In this document: positions 32,684 to 44,387 of the stretch, in pieces
How positions within the stretch are numbered: the stretch's first letter is position 1
How the letters are laid out: the number at the start of each line of letters is the position of its first letter
Program-made: the position numbers and the translations under genes
Source: Hexactinellida sp. DTS-2022
Lineage: Eukaryota > Porifera > Hexactinellida
Direction of reading: 5' to 3'
DNA length: 64,000 nt
NCBI GenBank assembly: GCA_028753945.1
Contig: JAPNXP010000004.1
Coordinates: forward strand, 3,224,001 to 3,288,000
The notes under the pieces: model-generated
Told to the model about the DNA's origin: nothing
Databases searched by the model: none
Seen by the model: the letters and a program-made list of their open reading frames with translations, nothing else

Positions 32684-35580
32684 ATGGAGAATAGCCATGT
32701 TCACGATTTACCACAACCTATTGCTGAAAGCACCCGTTTTTCAACCGAGTGGATACACGAGAGCAATTCAAGCGAGGAGTTAACACACACTGCCTTACCT
32801 TCGTTCAACATATCCGAATCTTTTCAAGATCCTTTGTCAGACCTGAGCCGGAACATCCTCAGTTGGTTCCCGAATTAACAGATCAGCCTCTTATTCATTC
32901 TCAAGACAATCTTTCTTTCGAAAGTATTGAAAACGGTTTAAAAGGTCCAATAAACTTTTAGTTGATAGTAATGGTTATTCATATACCATGAAATCACACA
33001 AACACAGTAGATCTGGTCGTGTTGTGTGGCGTTGCACTCCGAAGGAAAACGATGACTTGTTCTGCCACCGTTATTCAGATTGGTGAAGTCTTTCTCCCGG
33101 TCCTAATTATCATATTCACCCTGCTCAACCTGGATTAGATATTAAAGTGAAAATTACAAAGAAAGTACACCAAATTGTGAAGGTAAACGTTTTTCGTTCT
33201 GCTTCTGCAATTGTGTAAGATGTGATGTCTACTATTTTCAGCTGGAAAAGCCATCAATTAGTCGCCCCAAACCTTCAAATCTCACCCGCAGTAGCAATTA
33301 CCAACGTCACAAAAACCGAACTACTGAACTCCAGGACATATTATTACTTAGATTTAAATTGGATTCCTCAATATTTTTTTCAGGGAGACATCAAAGGTCA
33401 TGGAGCCCGACATATTTTTTTGCATCTTTACCACAACTCAATCTTTTAAATAATGCGAGTATCATCTATTGCGATGCTACTTTCAAAGTTGTTCGACAAC
33501 CATTTTGTCTACTGTTCAGTTTACATTCTTTTCTAGCTGATGATAATTATTACAAAGTCAAGCAGATTCCTCTTGCCTTTGTCATGACGTCACGTCTCCG
33601 CAGACGAGATAATAAGGCCATCTTCCAGCATATTAAAGAAATAATACCAAGCATAAACCTATTCAGGCTGATCACTGATTTTGAAGCAGCCTTCTGAAAC
33701 GGAGCAAGAGAAGCTTTCCCAAACATTATCATTCTTGGGTGTAATTTTCATTAAGGACCAAGTTCTATGGAGAAAGGTTCAGGAACTGTGACTTGCAGTT
33801 TCATATCGTACAGTAGGATCCGTTAATGAATATATTAAATTATTATTTGCCCTACCCTTTATTCCTAAAGAACATATTCTACCTTCCTTCATTGGAATCG
33901 CAGGATGTGCAACGCCTGACATTCAACCTCTGATTGAATACATGGATCGTACATGGATGACTGGTGTAATGTGGTCTCCTGCGGATTGGTGCGTTTTCAA
34001 AAGAGCTATCCGCACTAATAACGACGTTGAGGCATGGCACAATCGATTAACTACAAGGGCCCAGCACAGCAATATTTCTTTTTATATACTTGTATCTTTG
34101 CTTCATTCAGAGGTCCACGAAGACAAACTCAAAAAATATCAGAAAAAGGAAACACTAACATTCGAAGGGAAGTTAATTCAACTGTGGCGCGATTATAGGA
34201 AAGTTAACATAACTACAAGCGTGACCTACGTTATAATAAGGCCTGTTCACTAGTGTTAAATTTTGGACCATGGATGTCGTTTAAGTCCATTGATATTTCT
34301 ACAATAAATGTTATAGTCAGAGATAATTAACCAAGTAGTAATCCATAACGAAAAATATGAATGCCTTGCTACCCTTGCAGTCGGTTCGTGTCGAAAATTC
34401 TCGAAAAATAAATAAAGTTAAACCCAATTAGTTGTTATTGTTCTTCAAATGTTTATTTGCTAAAACTTATATTCACTTTCATGTTTTCTTTAATATTTTG
34501 TACTATTGCAACATTCATTTTCTTCAAATGTGCTTGTAGTGCAGCGGCACAACCATACAATTGTTCATTTTTTTGATAAAAGCACCAAAATTTGTACACA
34601 TGTACTTTGATGTAGTGCGAACATTTTTGGATATTGAGGCAATTGAAAGAGTGTCTATATCGGCCATGACAGCTCGTCAAAGTTAACACGTCGATAGTGT
34701 TCGCCGGACTTGTTTCGAATAATTCCTTGTTCAAATTAAGTTATATCGTCTTTTTGTTGTTGAATTCGGTTTCCAAGTAAAATTTCCGATAATTTGATAT
34801 ATCACATGACCATATTTGGAAGAATTTTCCATAGCAACGCTGGAATGTACCAGGAATGTGTCAAAAATTCCATTCTCCAATTGTGTCCTTACCCATACGA
34901 GTGACCCCTCTTTCGACTCCACTCAACTACCTGAGTATAATTATACACATACCGACCCTGTAAAACGTGATTTGATAAAATTATTCGAGATTCACCGTGA
35001 TTTACCATAAATATCGAATAATTTTATCAAATCACGTTTTGAACAAGTTCTATGGGAAACAAGTCCGGCGGACACTATCGGACGTGTTAACTTTGACGAG
35101 CTGTCATGGCCGATATAGACACTCTTTCAATTGCCTCAATATCCTCAAATGTTCGCACTACATCAAACTACATGTGTACAAATTTTGGTGCTTTTTTCAA
35201 AAAAATGAACAATCTGTTGAAACTTTATGTCTATGCCGGTGGACTATTGGTATTAAACCCAATAATGTTTTACTTCTTCTGGATTACTACTTGGTTAATT
35301 ATCTCTGACTATAACATTTATTCTAAAAAGAATCAATGGACTTAAACGACATCCATGGTCCAAATTTTAACACTAGTGAACAGGCCTTATTATAACGTAG
35401 GTCACGCTACAAGTTAGCCTTTGAAAAGCGTATCGCAAATAACAGCCCCAGCAATAAGTTAATTATTTCAGATAACAGTCCCAGAAAAACTTATTTATTT
35501 TATTTTCTTATTATTAATTATACTTTTCACTTAACCAATAAATTAAGGAATATATATTTGTTTGAACTGAATTAATTAGC
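32684..35580 (+). pseudogene. FLYWCH-type MULE transposase, interrupted
   Basis: ATG at 32684 (MENSHVHDLPQP). After a frameshift near 32830 the frame gives a FLYWCH-like zinc domain (NGYSYTMK...VVWRCTPKENDDLFC, about 32960-33070) and KVHQIVK. A 59-nt intron, GTAAAC...TTTTCAG (33183-33241), joins in phase to LEKPSISRPK. The MULE catalytic core follows: YCDATFKVV (first Asp, about 33468), LITDFEAAF (second Asp, about 33668), GCNFH, a frameshift near 33753, TGA near 33788, LLFALPFIPKEH, and RTNNDVEAWHNRL (catalytic Glu, about 34010-34050). At 34219 the frame is split by the fold-back element 34220-35406. Beyond it the frame resumes YKLAFEKRIANN to about 35580. Defective. Confidence 0.8.
34220..35406. 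mobile_element. Fold-back element inserted in the MULE gene
   Basis: Begins CGTGACCTACGTTATAATAAGG and ends with the inverse. Flanked by CTACAAG on both sides (34213-34219, 35407-35413), a 7-bp TSD. Arms match over the terminal 140 bp and again at about 34570-34720 / 35060-35215, with a left-arm-only block between. A 35-bp inverted repeat around AACGTGATTTGATAAAATTA lies near the centre (34965-35042). Both arms contain a frame reading TSCHGRYRHSFNCLNI, which simply reflects arm identity. Confidence 0.75.
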
Positions 35581-35727
35581 TCTAAAACCTCTGTTCTGGT
35601 TCGTCTGCTCCCAGGCCGAGTTTTCCTATGAGCCGAGTTCTCCTATAGCCCGAGTTCTCCAGGTACCGGTCACATACAGCCGGATACCGGATTAGAACCG
35701 GATATCCGGGACAGCCCTAATCAAGAT

Positions 35728-36770
35728 TGCATTATTTTACTATTGTATCCCTGAATTTATAACAACTCGTTATGCTGTAATATAATCGTCACTTATTTCT
35801 ATCTTAATATCACTATACTCCTTTGATTGTTTGATAAGTCTCGCTATATCTACAAATGACCTTCTTTCGAAAGTCAATTTGAAGGATTGTAACTTATTTG
35901 GTTTAACGAATCGAATTTTCTAGGTCCTCTTTCGAAATGAAATGTGAATTAATATTAGATTTAGGTTTCATTGAATAATTTCAGGGTTTTTTTAGGTAAT
36001 TTCCCCGATTCAAGAACGCTACCCACTTATTTGACTACTCAGGCTCATCTAGAAATTTGTACATTGATTTGCTTAGACCTCCTGGTAGTTAGTGCGACAA
36101 CCTGTTACACAACTCTTTCGGCATGATAAATGCATATTTCTGAACTGAATTATGATGAATTGACGAGTTCTGGATTATTTATTTTTATATACCCCTCGTG
36201 TTTGATTAGTTATTTAGCATAACAAACGGAATTAATGAATTGAGATATGTTGGAAACTAGTATTACATGATGTGCAATTAGCTAACGTCATCCTTAATTG
36301 GCGCCAAAACGGATTAACCACAAATGTAAGAATTTCAAAAGTTGTTCCAATCGACTCGAAATCGTTGATTATCCATTGCTATCCAATTTATGACAACAAG
36401 TGGCTTAGTTTTGCTTCGAATGAAATATAAAAACTATCCTTCTTATTTAGGGGAGAAATTATAGCTGCATATTTAGTAGGCCATCGCTGCACTTTAGAAA
36501 AAATTGATTTTGTTTATCTAATTTATAAAGACCACATCCTGTTCCATGGGCCCTTTCAAAATTGCTTTTGTAAAATTGAACCAATAAGTTATCCCATAGA
36601 GGTAGTGTATTGACTAACTTATTCTAGTGCATTTCTTATGGCATTCTCAACTTCTCTGATTCCAAATATTGTGTGAATTTCATTTATTTGTTATTTGGTC
36701 CATCTTTAGGACACATCTTTTGGTCCATCTTTAGGGAATTTCATTTATTTGTTATTTGGTCCATCTTTAG
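35728..36770. other. Non-coding stretch ending in a short direct repeat
   Basis: No gene seen. At 36675-36772 the phrase TTTGTTATTTGGTCCATCTTTAGG is repeated in direct order two to three times, directly before the inverted duplication begins. Confidence 0.45.
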
Positions 36771-38239
36771 GAAAGTCTTATTGACAACTAAGAAAATGAT
36801 GATTAGTTTTTTGTTGCTACTCTTAACTCTTGATTGTATAATTAGTAAATTGAGCCAAATTGAACTCCCTAACGGTTTGCTTTGCCACAGACCTAACTCA
36901 TCTATAATCCTTTTCCTAAAAATTCATTTTTATGGTGAGATAACTACAATAGATCGCTCCATAATTTTAGATCAAAACTTAATTTGCAAAGCTTTATATA
37001 AAGAAACACATAAAATTCAATTATCTTATAATGTACTGAATGATATGAGGTTATTGGAGAAAATCATTCAAGAAGTTGAGATATTTGAAATGGCCCAAAT
37101 AAAAAGCGTCAGTTCTTCAGTCAACCCTATTTATACACTTGTAGAGAATGCAATAATGGAAATTTCTAGTGCAATCAATAAATTAGAGCCCAGGAATAAT
37201 TTCCTTACTGATTACGAAACCGGGAATACAGATTCTATGCGAATTCGTCTAAATTTTTTGTTAGATCAGCTCAAATCTTTAATCCTTGATAAATATTCTC
37301 GTCGTTTTAGCATTCTTACTCAGGTTTTTTGTTTAAAACTTCAAGGAATTTCACCAGCCTCATTTCGTCTTATTCAGTCTTCTAATTGTTTAATTCTTCC
37401 ACATGAGCGTAACTTATTAAGAATCAGAAACAGTATCGGCTTACAGAGTGAGTATACAAAAATTATCAAAGAAATTGCAACCACTTTTAAACACCTAGAG
37501 CGTCATGTCATCCTTCAAATGGATGAAGTACATATTCATAGCAATGCAGCATATAAGGGAGGAAGAGTAATCGGGTCAATTGATAACCCTGAAGATCCAC
37601 ACACGACAGTTTTTTCAATAGTGTTTTCAAGTTTAGCCGCTAGGATTTCCACAATTGTACGGTTAATTCCTTTGGGCTCTTCTTCAGCAGAAAAATTATA
37701 TCCAATTATTAAGTCAACTATTTATGATATCGAAGCTTCGGTCTGTTGTTGAAGCTCTCTGTACAGATAATTACCCACTAAACGTTCGTTTATACAAATT
37801 GTTCTCCGCTGATAATACACTTGTGCCAAAAGTAGCGCACCCATGCCACCCAGAAAGAAGTCTAATTTTGTTTTTTGATATCGTTCATATCATTAAATGC
37901 ATCCGTAATAACTGGTTAAATCTCAAGGATTATGGAAGGACATTTATTTTCCGAAATTCGAAGAGTGTCTATTGGAAGAAGAAAAGTGTATCAAATCTAT
38001 TAAATCTACTAAAACTCTTTTTATCTCAGTCTCCACAGCCAACATTTCAACTAGCCATTTCACTTCCAAGACACTTTATCCAGAACTGTGTTACGCACCT
38101 TTCCAAAATATTCGAAATTTATTCACATCTGATAAGTGTAATATCTTGAAAAGAGCGCCAAGATTAACAGCTAAAGCGTGCTGACCATCCACATTAGAAA
38201 GACAAAATGTTAGCTTTGCGTTAAAAATCTTTCATGAAA
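36771..38239 (+). pseudogene. P-element-like transposase, copy 2 (left arm)
   Basis: Open frame from about 36790 with KLSQIELPNGLLCHRP, a helical region, LQMDEVHIHS (about 37518; first RNase H-like acidic residues), GSIDNPEDPHTTVF, then a frameshift at about 37740 into EALCTDNYPLN (37750), VAHPCHPERS, DIVHIIKCIRNNWLN, a frameshift at about 37937 into FPKFEECLLEEEK, LTAKAC, TGA in place of Trp at 38182, and PSTLERQNVSFALKIFHE, ending at the palindrome centre. The C-terminal third (TDPLE, AGY regions) is missing. All three main lesions are shared with the right arm. Confidence 0.85.
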
Positions 38240-39860
38240 TAGGAGCTAAATAATCATAATTGAACCGAATATCTTTTCCTACCCAATTGACATTGAATGT
38301 TTTGCAAATCTGATTTATTAGATTGAGAAATTCGACCGTTTGATTAATGTTTACGATGTTATTCTCCATTTTCCAAGATAAAAGCCCAGCGGATGTTGTT
38401 TCATGAAAGATTTTTAACGCAAAGCTAACATTTTGTCTTTCTAATGTGGATGGTCAGCACGCTTTAGCTGTTAATCTTGGCGCTCTTTTCAAGATATTAC
38501 ACTTATCAGATGTGAATAAATTTCGAATATTTTGGAAAGGTGCGTAACACAGTTCTGGATAAAGTGTCTTGGGAGTGAAATGGCTAGTTGAAATGTTGGC
38601 TGTGGAGACTGAGATAAAAAGAGTTTTAGTAGATTTAATAGATTTGATACACTTTTCTTCTTCCAATAGACACTCTTCGAATTTCGGAAAATAAATGTCC
38701 TTCCATAATCCTTGAGATTTAACCAGTTATTACGGATGCATTTAATGATATGAACGATATCAAAAAACAAAATTATACTTCTTTCTGGGTGGCATGGGTG
38801 CGCTACTTTTGGCACAAGTGTATTATCAGCGGAGAACAATTTGTATAAACGAACGTTTAGTGGGTAATTATCTGTACAGAGAGCTTCAACAACAGACCGA
38901 AGCTTCGATATCATAAATAGTTGACTTAATAATTGGATATAATTTTTCTGCTGAAGAAGAGTCCAAAGGAATTAACCGTACAATTGTGGAAATCCTAGCG
39001 GCTAAACTTGAAATCACTATTGAAAAAACTGTCGTGTGTGGATCTTCAGGGTTATCAATTGACCCGATTACTCTTCCTCCCTTATATGCTGCATTGCTAT
39101 GAATATGTACTTCATCCATTTGAAGGATGACATGACGCTCTAGGTGTTTAATAGTGGTTGCAATTTCTTTGATAATTTTTGTATACTCACTCTGTAAGCC
39201 GATACTGTTTCTGATTCTTAATAAGTTACGCTCATGTGGAAGAATTAAACAATTAGAGGACTGAATAAAACGAAATGAGGCTGGTGAAATTCCTTGAAGT
39301 TTTAAACAAAAAACCTGAGTAAGAATGTTAAAACGACGAGAATATTCATCAAGGATTAAAGATTTGAGCTGATCTAACAAAAAATTTAGACGAATTCGCA
39401 TAGAATCTGTATTCCCGGTTTCGTAATCAGTAAGGAAATTATTCCTGGGCTCTAATTTATTGATTGCACTAGAAATTTCCATTATTGCATTCTCTACAAG
39501 TGTATAAATAGGGTTGACTGAAGAACTGACGCTTTTTATTTGGGCCATTTCAAATATCTCAACTTCTTGAATGATTTTCTCCAATAACCTCATATCATTC
39601 AGTACATTATAAGATAATTGAATTTTATGTGTTTCTTTATATAAAGCTTTGCAAATTAAGTTTTGATCTAAAATTATGGAGCGATCTATTGTAGTTATCT
39701 CACCATAAAAATGAATTTTTAGGAAAAGGATTATAGATGAGTTAGGTCTGTGGCAAAGCAAACCGTTAGGGAGTTCAATTTGGCTCAATTTACTAATTAT
39801 ACAATCAAGAGTAGGAACTAAAAATTTACCATCATTTTCTAAGTTGTCAATAAGACTTTC
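36771..39860. repeat. Long inverted duplication of a P-like transposase
   Basis: 36771-38239 and 38399-39860 are inverted copies differing by scattered single-base changes. The 159-bp centre (38240-38398) is not a spacer of new sequence. It continues the coding sequence of the right, minus-strand copy (TTSAGLL...WVGKD), so two truncated copies meet tail to tail at 38239/38240. Confidence 0.9.
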
Positions 39861-39915
39861 TTTTACGCCGATTGCATCTCTTCCTTATCAGCACTAGAAA
39901 TATTTGGGATTTTAC
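38240..39915 (-). pseudogene. P-element-like transposase, copy 3 (right arm)
   Basis: Same protein as the left arm in opposite orientation, with an extra 18 codons or so at the N-terminal side (ISSADKEEMQSA, a one-base slip, then ESLIDNLENDGKFLVPTLDC) and about 53 extra codons at the C-terminal side through the palindrome centre. It carries the same two frameshifts and the same TGA. Upstream on this strand, beyond a Helitron-like repeat and a Tc1-like MITE, lies a THAP-domain exon (41641-41795) that plausibly was its first exon. Confidence 0.85.
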
Positions 39916-39919
39916 AGTT

Positions 39920-40625
39920 ACTAGCGCACTTCGCTTGCTAGGTCGCTTCGCGGCAGAACACAACCACACACCAACCGCTTCGCGGTTGGTTTGTGGTTTA
40001 CATACTTATAACATTGATTATAAAGCGTAAATAGGCCTAAATAGTCATTTTTTACAATGTGAGATTTTAGTGATTACGTCATCATGCGATAATGAGTAAG
40101 CATATTGGCAATCTGATGTGACCAACGTGTCCGCATCATTAATGTACATGTTCCATTAAATTTTAATAATTTTATCTCTTAGATGGCGCGAATTATGTGA
40201 GATTAAGTGAATTTTCAGGGTTTTCGAAATGTGACAATGACGTCATAACTTGTCGAGGTGTAAGAAATTTTGAGTGGAAACCTCAACTTGTTGGCGGGTG
40301 CCAAAAGTTACCCCTATTTGCCAAAAATATCATTTGGAATCCGTCCACTTTCTTCAATCAACTCGTAACATACAAACAAATATTTATATATATTTATATA
40401 TACATACCTACAGAATGTGTCCCTAAATCTCACATTAGGGACATAGTCCCTCCAAATGCTCCATAAAAACACACTTTTATGGTGAATTTCCTTATAGGGA
40501 ATTTAGCTTTTTTTTTTAACCTAAATTGTGTTGTAAAAAAAGCTAAACTTTTAAATATGTCCCTAAATCATACATTGCAGAGACATGCTTTTAGACACAC
40601 CCAGGTTGTGTTTTAATAGTATAGA
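39920..40625 (+). mobile_element. Helitron-like repeat, copy 2
   Basis: ACTAGCGCACTTCGCTTGCTAGG to GTTTTAATAGTATAGATA, with the CACACACCAACCG hairpin near the start. It resembles 10788-11295 but has about 190 extra bp near 40405-40595 bearing TGTCCCTAAAT inverted motifs, probably a further insertion. The 60-codon frame MRLSEFSGFSKCDNDVIT is open at 40197. Confidence 0.62.
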
Positions 40626-40849
40626 TATCTGTCACGTATTCTGTACAATTTGGGACAATACTTAGGATTGCATATTTGTTCAAACTAATCTTTTCCTTTG
40701 TACTTCCACCATTTTAGTACCATCAACATATTCATAGTTTCTCTCTATGCCTCATTCTTGAAATGGATAATACAAACCTTCAGATAAAGAATAAATTAGA
40801 AACTATAGATTTTTCGATTATATTGTTTGATAATCGTAGTAATACTATA

Positions 40850-41333
40850 CAGTACCCGGACAAATGTATTCTACCATTCAACATTTTCCCATTGAAAATA
40901 GTACTATAGTAGGCCTAATAATATTGTTCATTGTATCATAACTTTATGGCATATTGCTATTTTGATTTCAGATTCTTATTCTACGCATTCTAATCACCCA
41001 ATGTAGATGCTTTCAAATTGATTACATCTTAATTCGGTTGAAAATTATCATCAAATGGCAACATGTGCCACCTGTTCCCATCTCTCCCACAGTGGAAATT
41101 TGGGAAAAGTGGTGCATTGTTGCACAGGATGATAATTTTTAACCAAATCAAAAAGGGATTTAATTTAATCTTCTACAATTGCAAATTCGAATGCGCAAAA
41201 TACGAATTTGTAATCGAAATAGCAATATCTCATGAAATTTGAATACACTATCTTCCATTGTTAAACCTATTATAGTAGGTACAATTTTCAATGTGAAAAT
41301 GTTGGGTGGTCGAATACTTTTGTCCGGGTAGTG
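40850..41333. mobile_element. Tc1/mariner-type MITE
   Basis: TIRs CAGTACCCGGACAAATGTATTC and GAATACTTTTGTCCGGGTAGTG, flanked by TA (40848-40849, 41334-41335). Internal CAACATTTTCCCATTG is inverted near the right end. 484 bp, no transposase. Confidence 0.8.
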
Positions 41334-41640
41334 TATTATATATTATTATAATTACTTAATTAAGTTCTAAAAATAAACGAGTATTAAGTTGTAGTTAGAA
41401 ACAAGAAAGTGTTGAAGTAAAGAATTCGGAAGTCATAGGAAATTAACTACAGCAGTGTCAATGAATTATTATATTGATAATCCTATGACAGTGCAACTTC
41501 GATTATCTGAACTCTTTCTGAAGTGTAAAATTTTCATTGTTTTGGTGGAAAACAAATATTTAGTTTGGCAAAAATATGGGATTTATAAATTTCACCTTAT
41601 AAAAATATACCGTAGTAGTAAATTTAAAATTCAATCTTAC

Positions 41641-41795
41641 CTTTAGCTGTTTGTGCGTCTCGTAATCTTCTCTCGGCTTAGGTTTAGCCCGGAACCATTT
41701 CTCACGAATATCCTCATCAATAGGGAAAGAGAAACAGAAGTAAATCCACTCTCAGAATGATAATTAGATTTACAACCTGGCACCACACATGTCAT
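41641..41795 (-). pseudogene. THAP-domain exon, probably first exon of a P-like transposase
   Basis: Minus strand: ATG at 41795, MTCVVPGCKSNYHSESG, then after a one-base slip FPIDEDIREKWFRAKPK, and a splice donor AAAG|GTAAG at 41640. The C-x4-C start and 'FP.D...R.KW' match the first half of the THAP zinc finger, the DNA-binding domain of P-element and THAP9 transposases. The second half (C-x2-H) would lie in the next exon and was not found. Same strand and order as the right-arm copy at 38240-39915. Confidence 0.62.
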
Positions 41796-43612
41796 ATTGA
41801 AAATAAAATCGTATAACTATGATAGAAGTCAGACAATGACTAAAAGTCGATGAAACGATAATTAATAGTAATAGAGAATACAAGTATGATCGATATTGTT
41901 GAAATTGTAGTAGATTCATAATTTATTTACAATTTCGTTATCTTTTAATCAATTTTGTAAACAATAATTATGGGTGGTTATAATGTGACAACTATTACAC
42001 GTTTCTTTGATAATAAGTGTGTGTGTAATCAGATAATAGCACACTAACCAGGACTATTTACATCAGCAAATATAATAGTGGTACCTGAAGATGATATAAG
42101 CTTATTAGAACATTCATTCGCTCATATTTATAGGGGATACACGATCAGTTTTAGATTTAAAATCCAGCTACTCAATAATGCAAAATTTTATATTCGTCAA
42201 AAAATGTTCCTAAGTATGTCATGAGGTAGGAGGGTGTGAATTGAGTATAAATATATATATTAAATCAGTAGACAAAGTTAAAATAGCCACGAAAATATTT
42301 TGAAATTAGCTATACATCGCTGTCCATGGTCCATATTTTCTATTGATTATCATTGCCTTAGTATATAGATTGCTATGGTTAGAAATATGGAAACCACACA
42401 CCAACCGCTTTGCGGTTGGTGTGCGTGGTTAGGTTCTGCCGCGAAGCGACCTACCAAGCGAAGCGCGCTAGTAGCTTTTAAGAGGGGATGTACCTTTGAT
42501 TTTGGCCTAGGGAGAATCCTGATCTTCTTGGGGTCAAAGATGCTGAATCAGGAGACAACGTACTGTGAAACGAAGCAGTTTATATATTTTCTTTCAACTT
42601 GTGTAAAATGGCTTAGTTCTTGGCAGTGGGAAAATTTCCATGAAATGCTTTACTAGTTCTCCATTTCTACCAATCTACAGTAAACAAATAGGTCTCAATC
42701 CGTCTCATTGTTGACTATATCGAGACACTCATTAGCCATCAAGCTTAATTCGGAGCATTGCAGACATGCTTATGTTGTAATTCTTCAAATCATACTCATA
42801 TTCCTTAAATCAAAAATAGTGACAGCATCTGTTGAAGTGCAATTCTCTGCTCCCTGACGGAGAAATTATTCAAGAGTTTCCCACCCCAATAAATAATAAG
42901 ATCAATCGACTAGCTGATGCCCTTACTATGTTGAATGTGCTTTTTTAATAAGTAGTGAGTGCAACACGTATTGCTTTGAGGGCTTTTTGGTTCTCCCTTT
43001 TATCAGAATTTCCAAACGTTTCAGTTGATCTACTTGTTGAATCTTCTTTACTCTCTAACCTACTTCTGTTTTTCCTACGTTTGGAGTAGCTGACTTGGAA
43101 GAGCTTTTATCTAATAAATTGCAACTAACCATCTTTATGACACAACTAGGTGTAGAACACTGAAATTGGAAATTTTCTTAAGTATTTTTTTAATTTTTAA
43201 CCGTAGTAATCCAGCCAAATCCACCTATAAAATTGTCAATGCTGAAGAGGTCCTTATTTCAAATTTATATGACTTTATTATTTCAGCTACACCCTCCATC
43301 GATTTCTCGAAACATTAGTTTTACGCCCAGAACTTGTCTTTAATAATTATGTAATTATTAACCCTAACCTGGATTTTGAAGACGTCCACTTCTTAATTAA
43401 TGTAGCATAGATGACTCAATATAAGGATTAACCATTAAAAGACCATGGATAAGCGCGAAGGCCATTCAATCTGTTTCACAATATAAGAAAGTAAAAGTAA
43501 ATACACGTATTGATTGTTTTTGCTTCTCTAAAACATTTCTAAGAGATGGTTACCAATATAAGTGCATACATACGTGTGTAAAACATGAATATATAACATA
43601 TGAGTTAACATT
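41796..43612. other. Mostly non-coding stretch with a Helitron-like fragment
   Basis: 42391-42472 is a minus-strand fragment of the Helitron-like repeat, with the CACACACCAACCG hairpin. Just after it, about 42480-42525 (GGGATGTACCTTTGATTTTGGCCTAGGGAGAATCCTGAT) resembles 23370-23410. A 40-codon plus-strand frame near 43290-43410 (TLHRFLETLVLRPELVF) is unassigned. Confidence 0.45.
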
Positions 43613-44387
43613 TTAATTGTGTATAAATTTCTTTGCCTTTCGCGAATTATCTCCACGAGCAGCTATGTCTGAATTGAAAATTTTAACTTTGTTTGATATC
43701 AAACAATTCGTCATGACAGAATAGAAGTGCTTCAAAATATCCCAATAAGCTGTGCTACAAGAGGGACATGTATTTCTCCATGTTTCACTATGATTATTTT
43801 CTATATATGTATTACCTAGAGAAACCAAAATATGTCGAGAAGCTCCTTGGACTAACACGGTAATTAGTGAGTTATTTCCATCAATAGTAACAAAAATTCT
43901 CCATAGAACAACTACTGCATCTATAATACTATCTGAAGGCCACTTGAGTGATCCTCTGTCAACGATTTCCAGATAGGTATACTTTGAATCGTTTAGTTGT
44001 TCGAACAGAAATTCCTTGTCGATTGTGAGGAAATTCAGGCATGTGGAACATTTCGTAGATCTCATATAAAATTTATGCACAGTATAACCAGCCATAAAAA
44101 CTAGTGCTTGCAATGTTTGGGAGTCGTACATGATAGTTTCTAATTCTGGAAGTTGGTTAAGCAATTCTTTATGGTTTCAGATGAAACAGTTGAAGACAGT
44201 AACTCATCAGGACAATTTGAGAATTTTCTGATGAAGTCCCTAACAGAAATCTGTTCTGCACTAGTTTGATAAAGTTTAAGTATACTGGATAGTTTGAGTC
44301 TACGCTCTGACTCTAGAATTTGACAGTAGGAAATATGGTAGTTAGCACCTGACTTATGTCTGTATAGTCCACAATGATGTTTTAACG

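Larger units (their letters stand above)
30729..35719 (+). mobile_element. CCGG-rich hAT non-autonomous element, copy 3, carrying a MULE
   Basis: Ends TAGAGCTGTACCGGATTAG and ...ATATCCGGGACAGCCCTA with exact 8-bp TSD ATCAAGAT (30721-30728, 35720-35727). It shares internal blocks with copies 1 and 2 (for example ACAGAGTGCTCTCGAAGAATCG near 31240). The 4991-bp span is mostly a later MULE insertion (about 31537-35690), which itself holds two further insertions. Confidence 0.85.

Noticed and set aside
34731..35010. Overlapping opposite-strand frames in the centre of the fold-back element
   Set aside because: No homology recognised and they overlap an inverted repeat; chance open stretches.
34453..35308. 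Two opposed open frames with near-identical TSCHGRYRHSFNCLNI
   Set aside because: They are the two arms of the fold-back element at 34220-35406; the similarity is explained by arm identity, not by a gene pair.
36673..36790. Using the ATG at 36673 as the start of P-like copy 2
   Set aside because: The frame there runs through a direct repeat (TTGTTATTTGGTCCATC) that is absent from the right arm, so it precedes the homologous gene.
42375..42656. 93-codon open frame MVRNMETTHQPLC
   Set aside because: Its first third is the hairpin of a Helitron-like fragment and the rest is not recognisable; no splice or start support.
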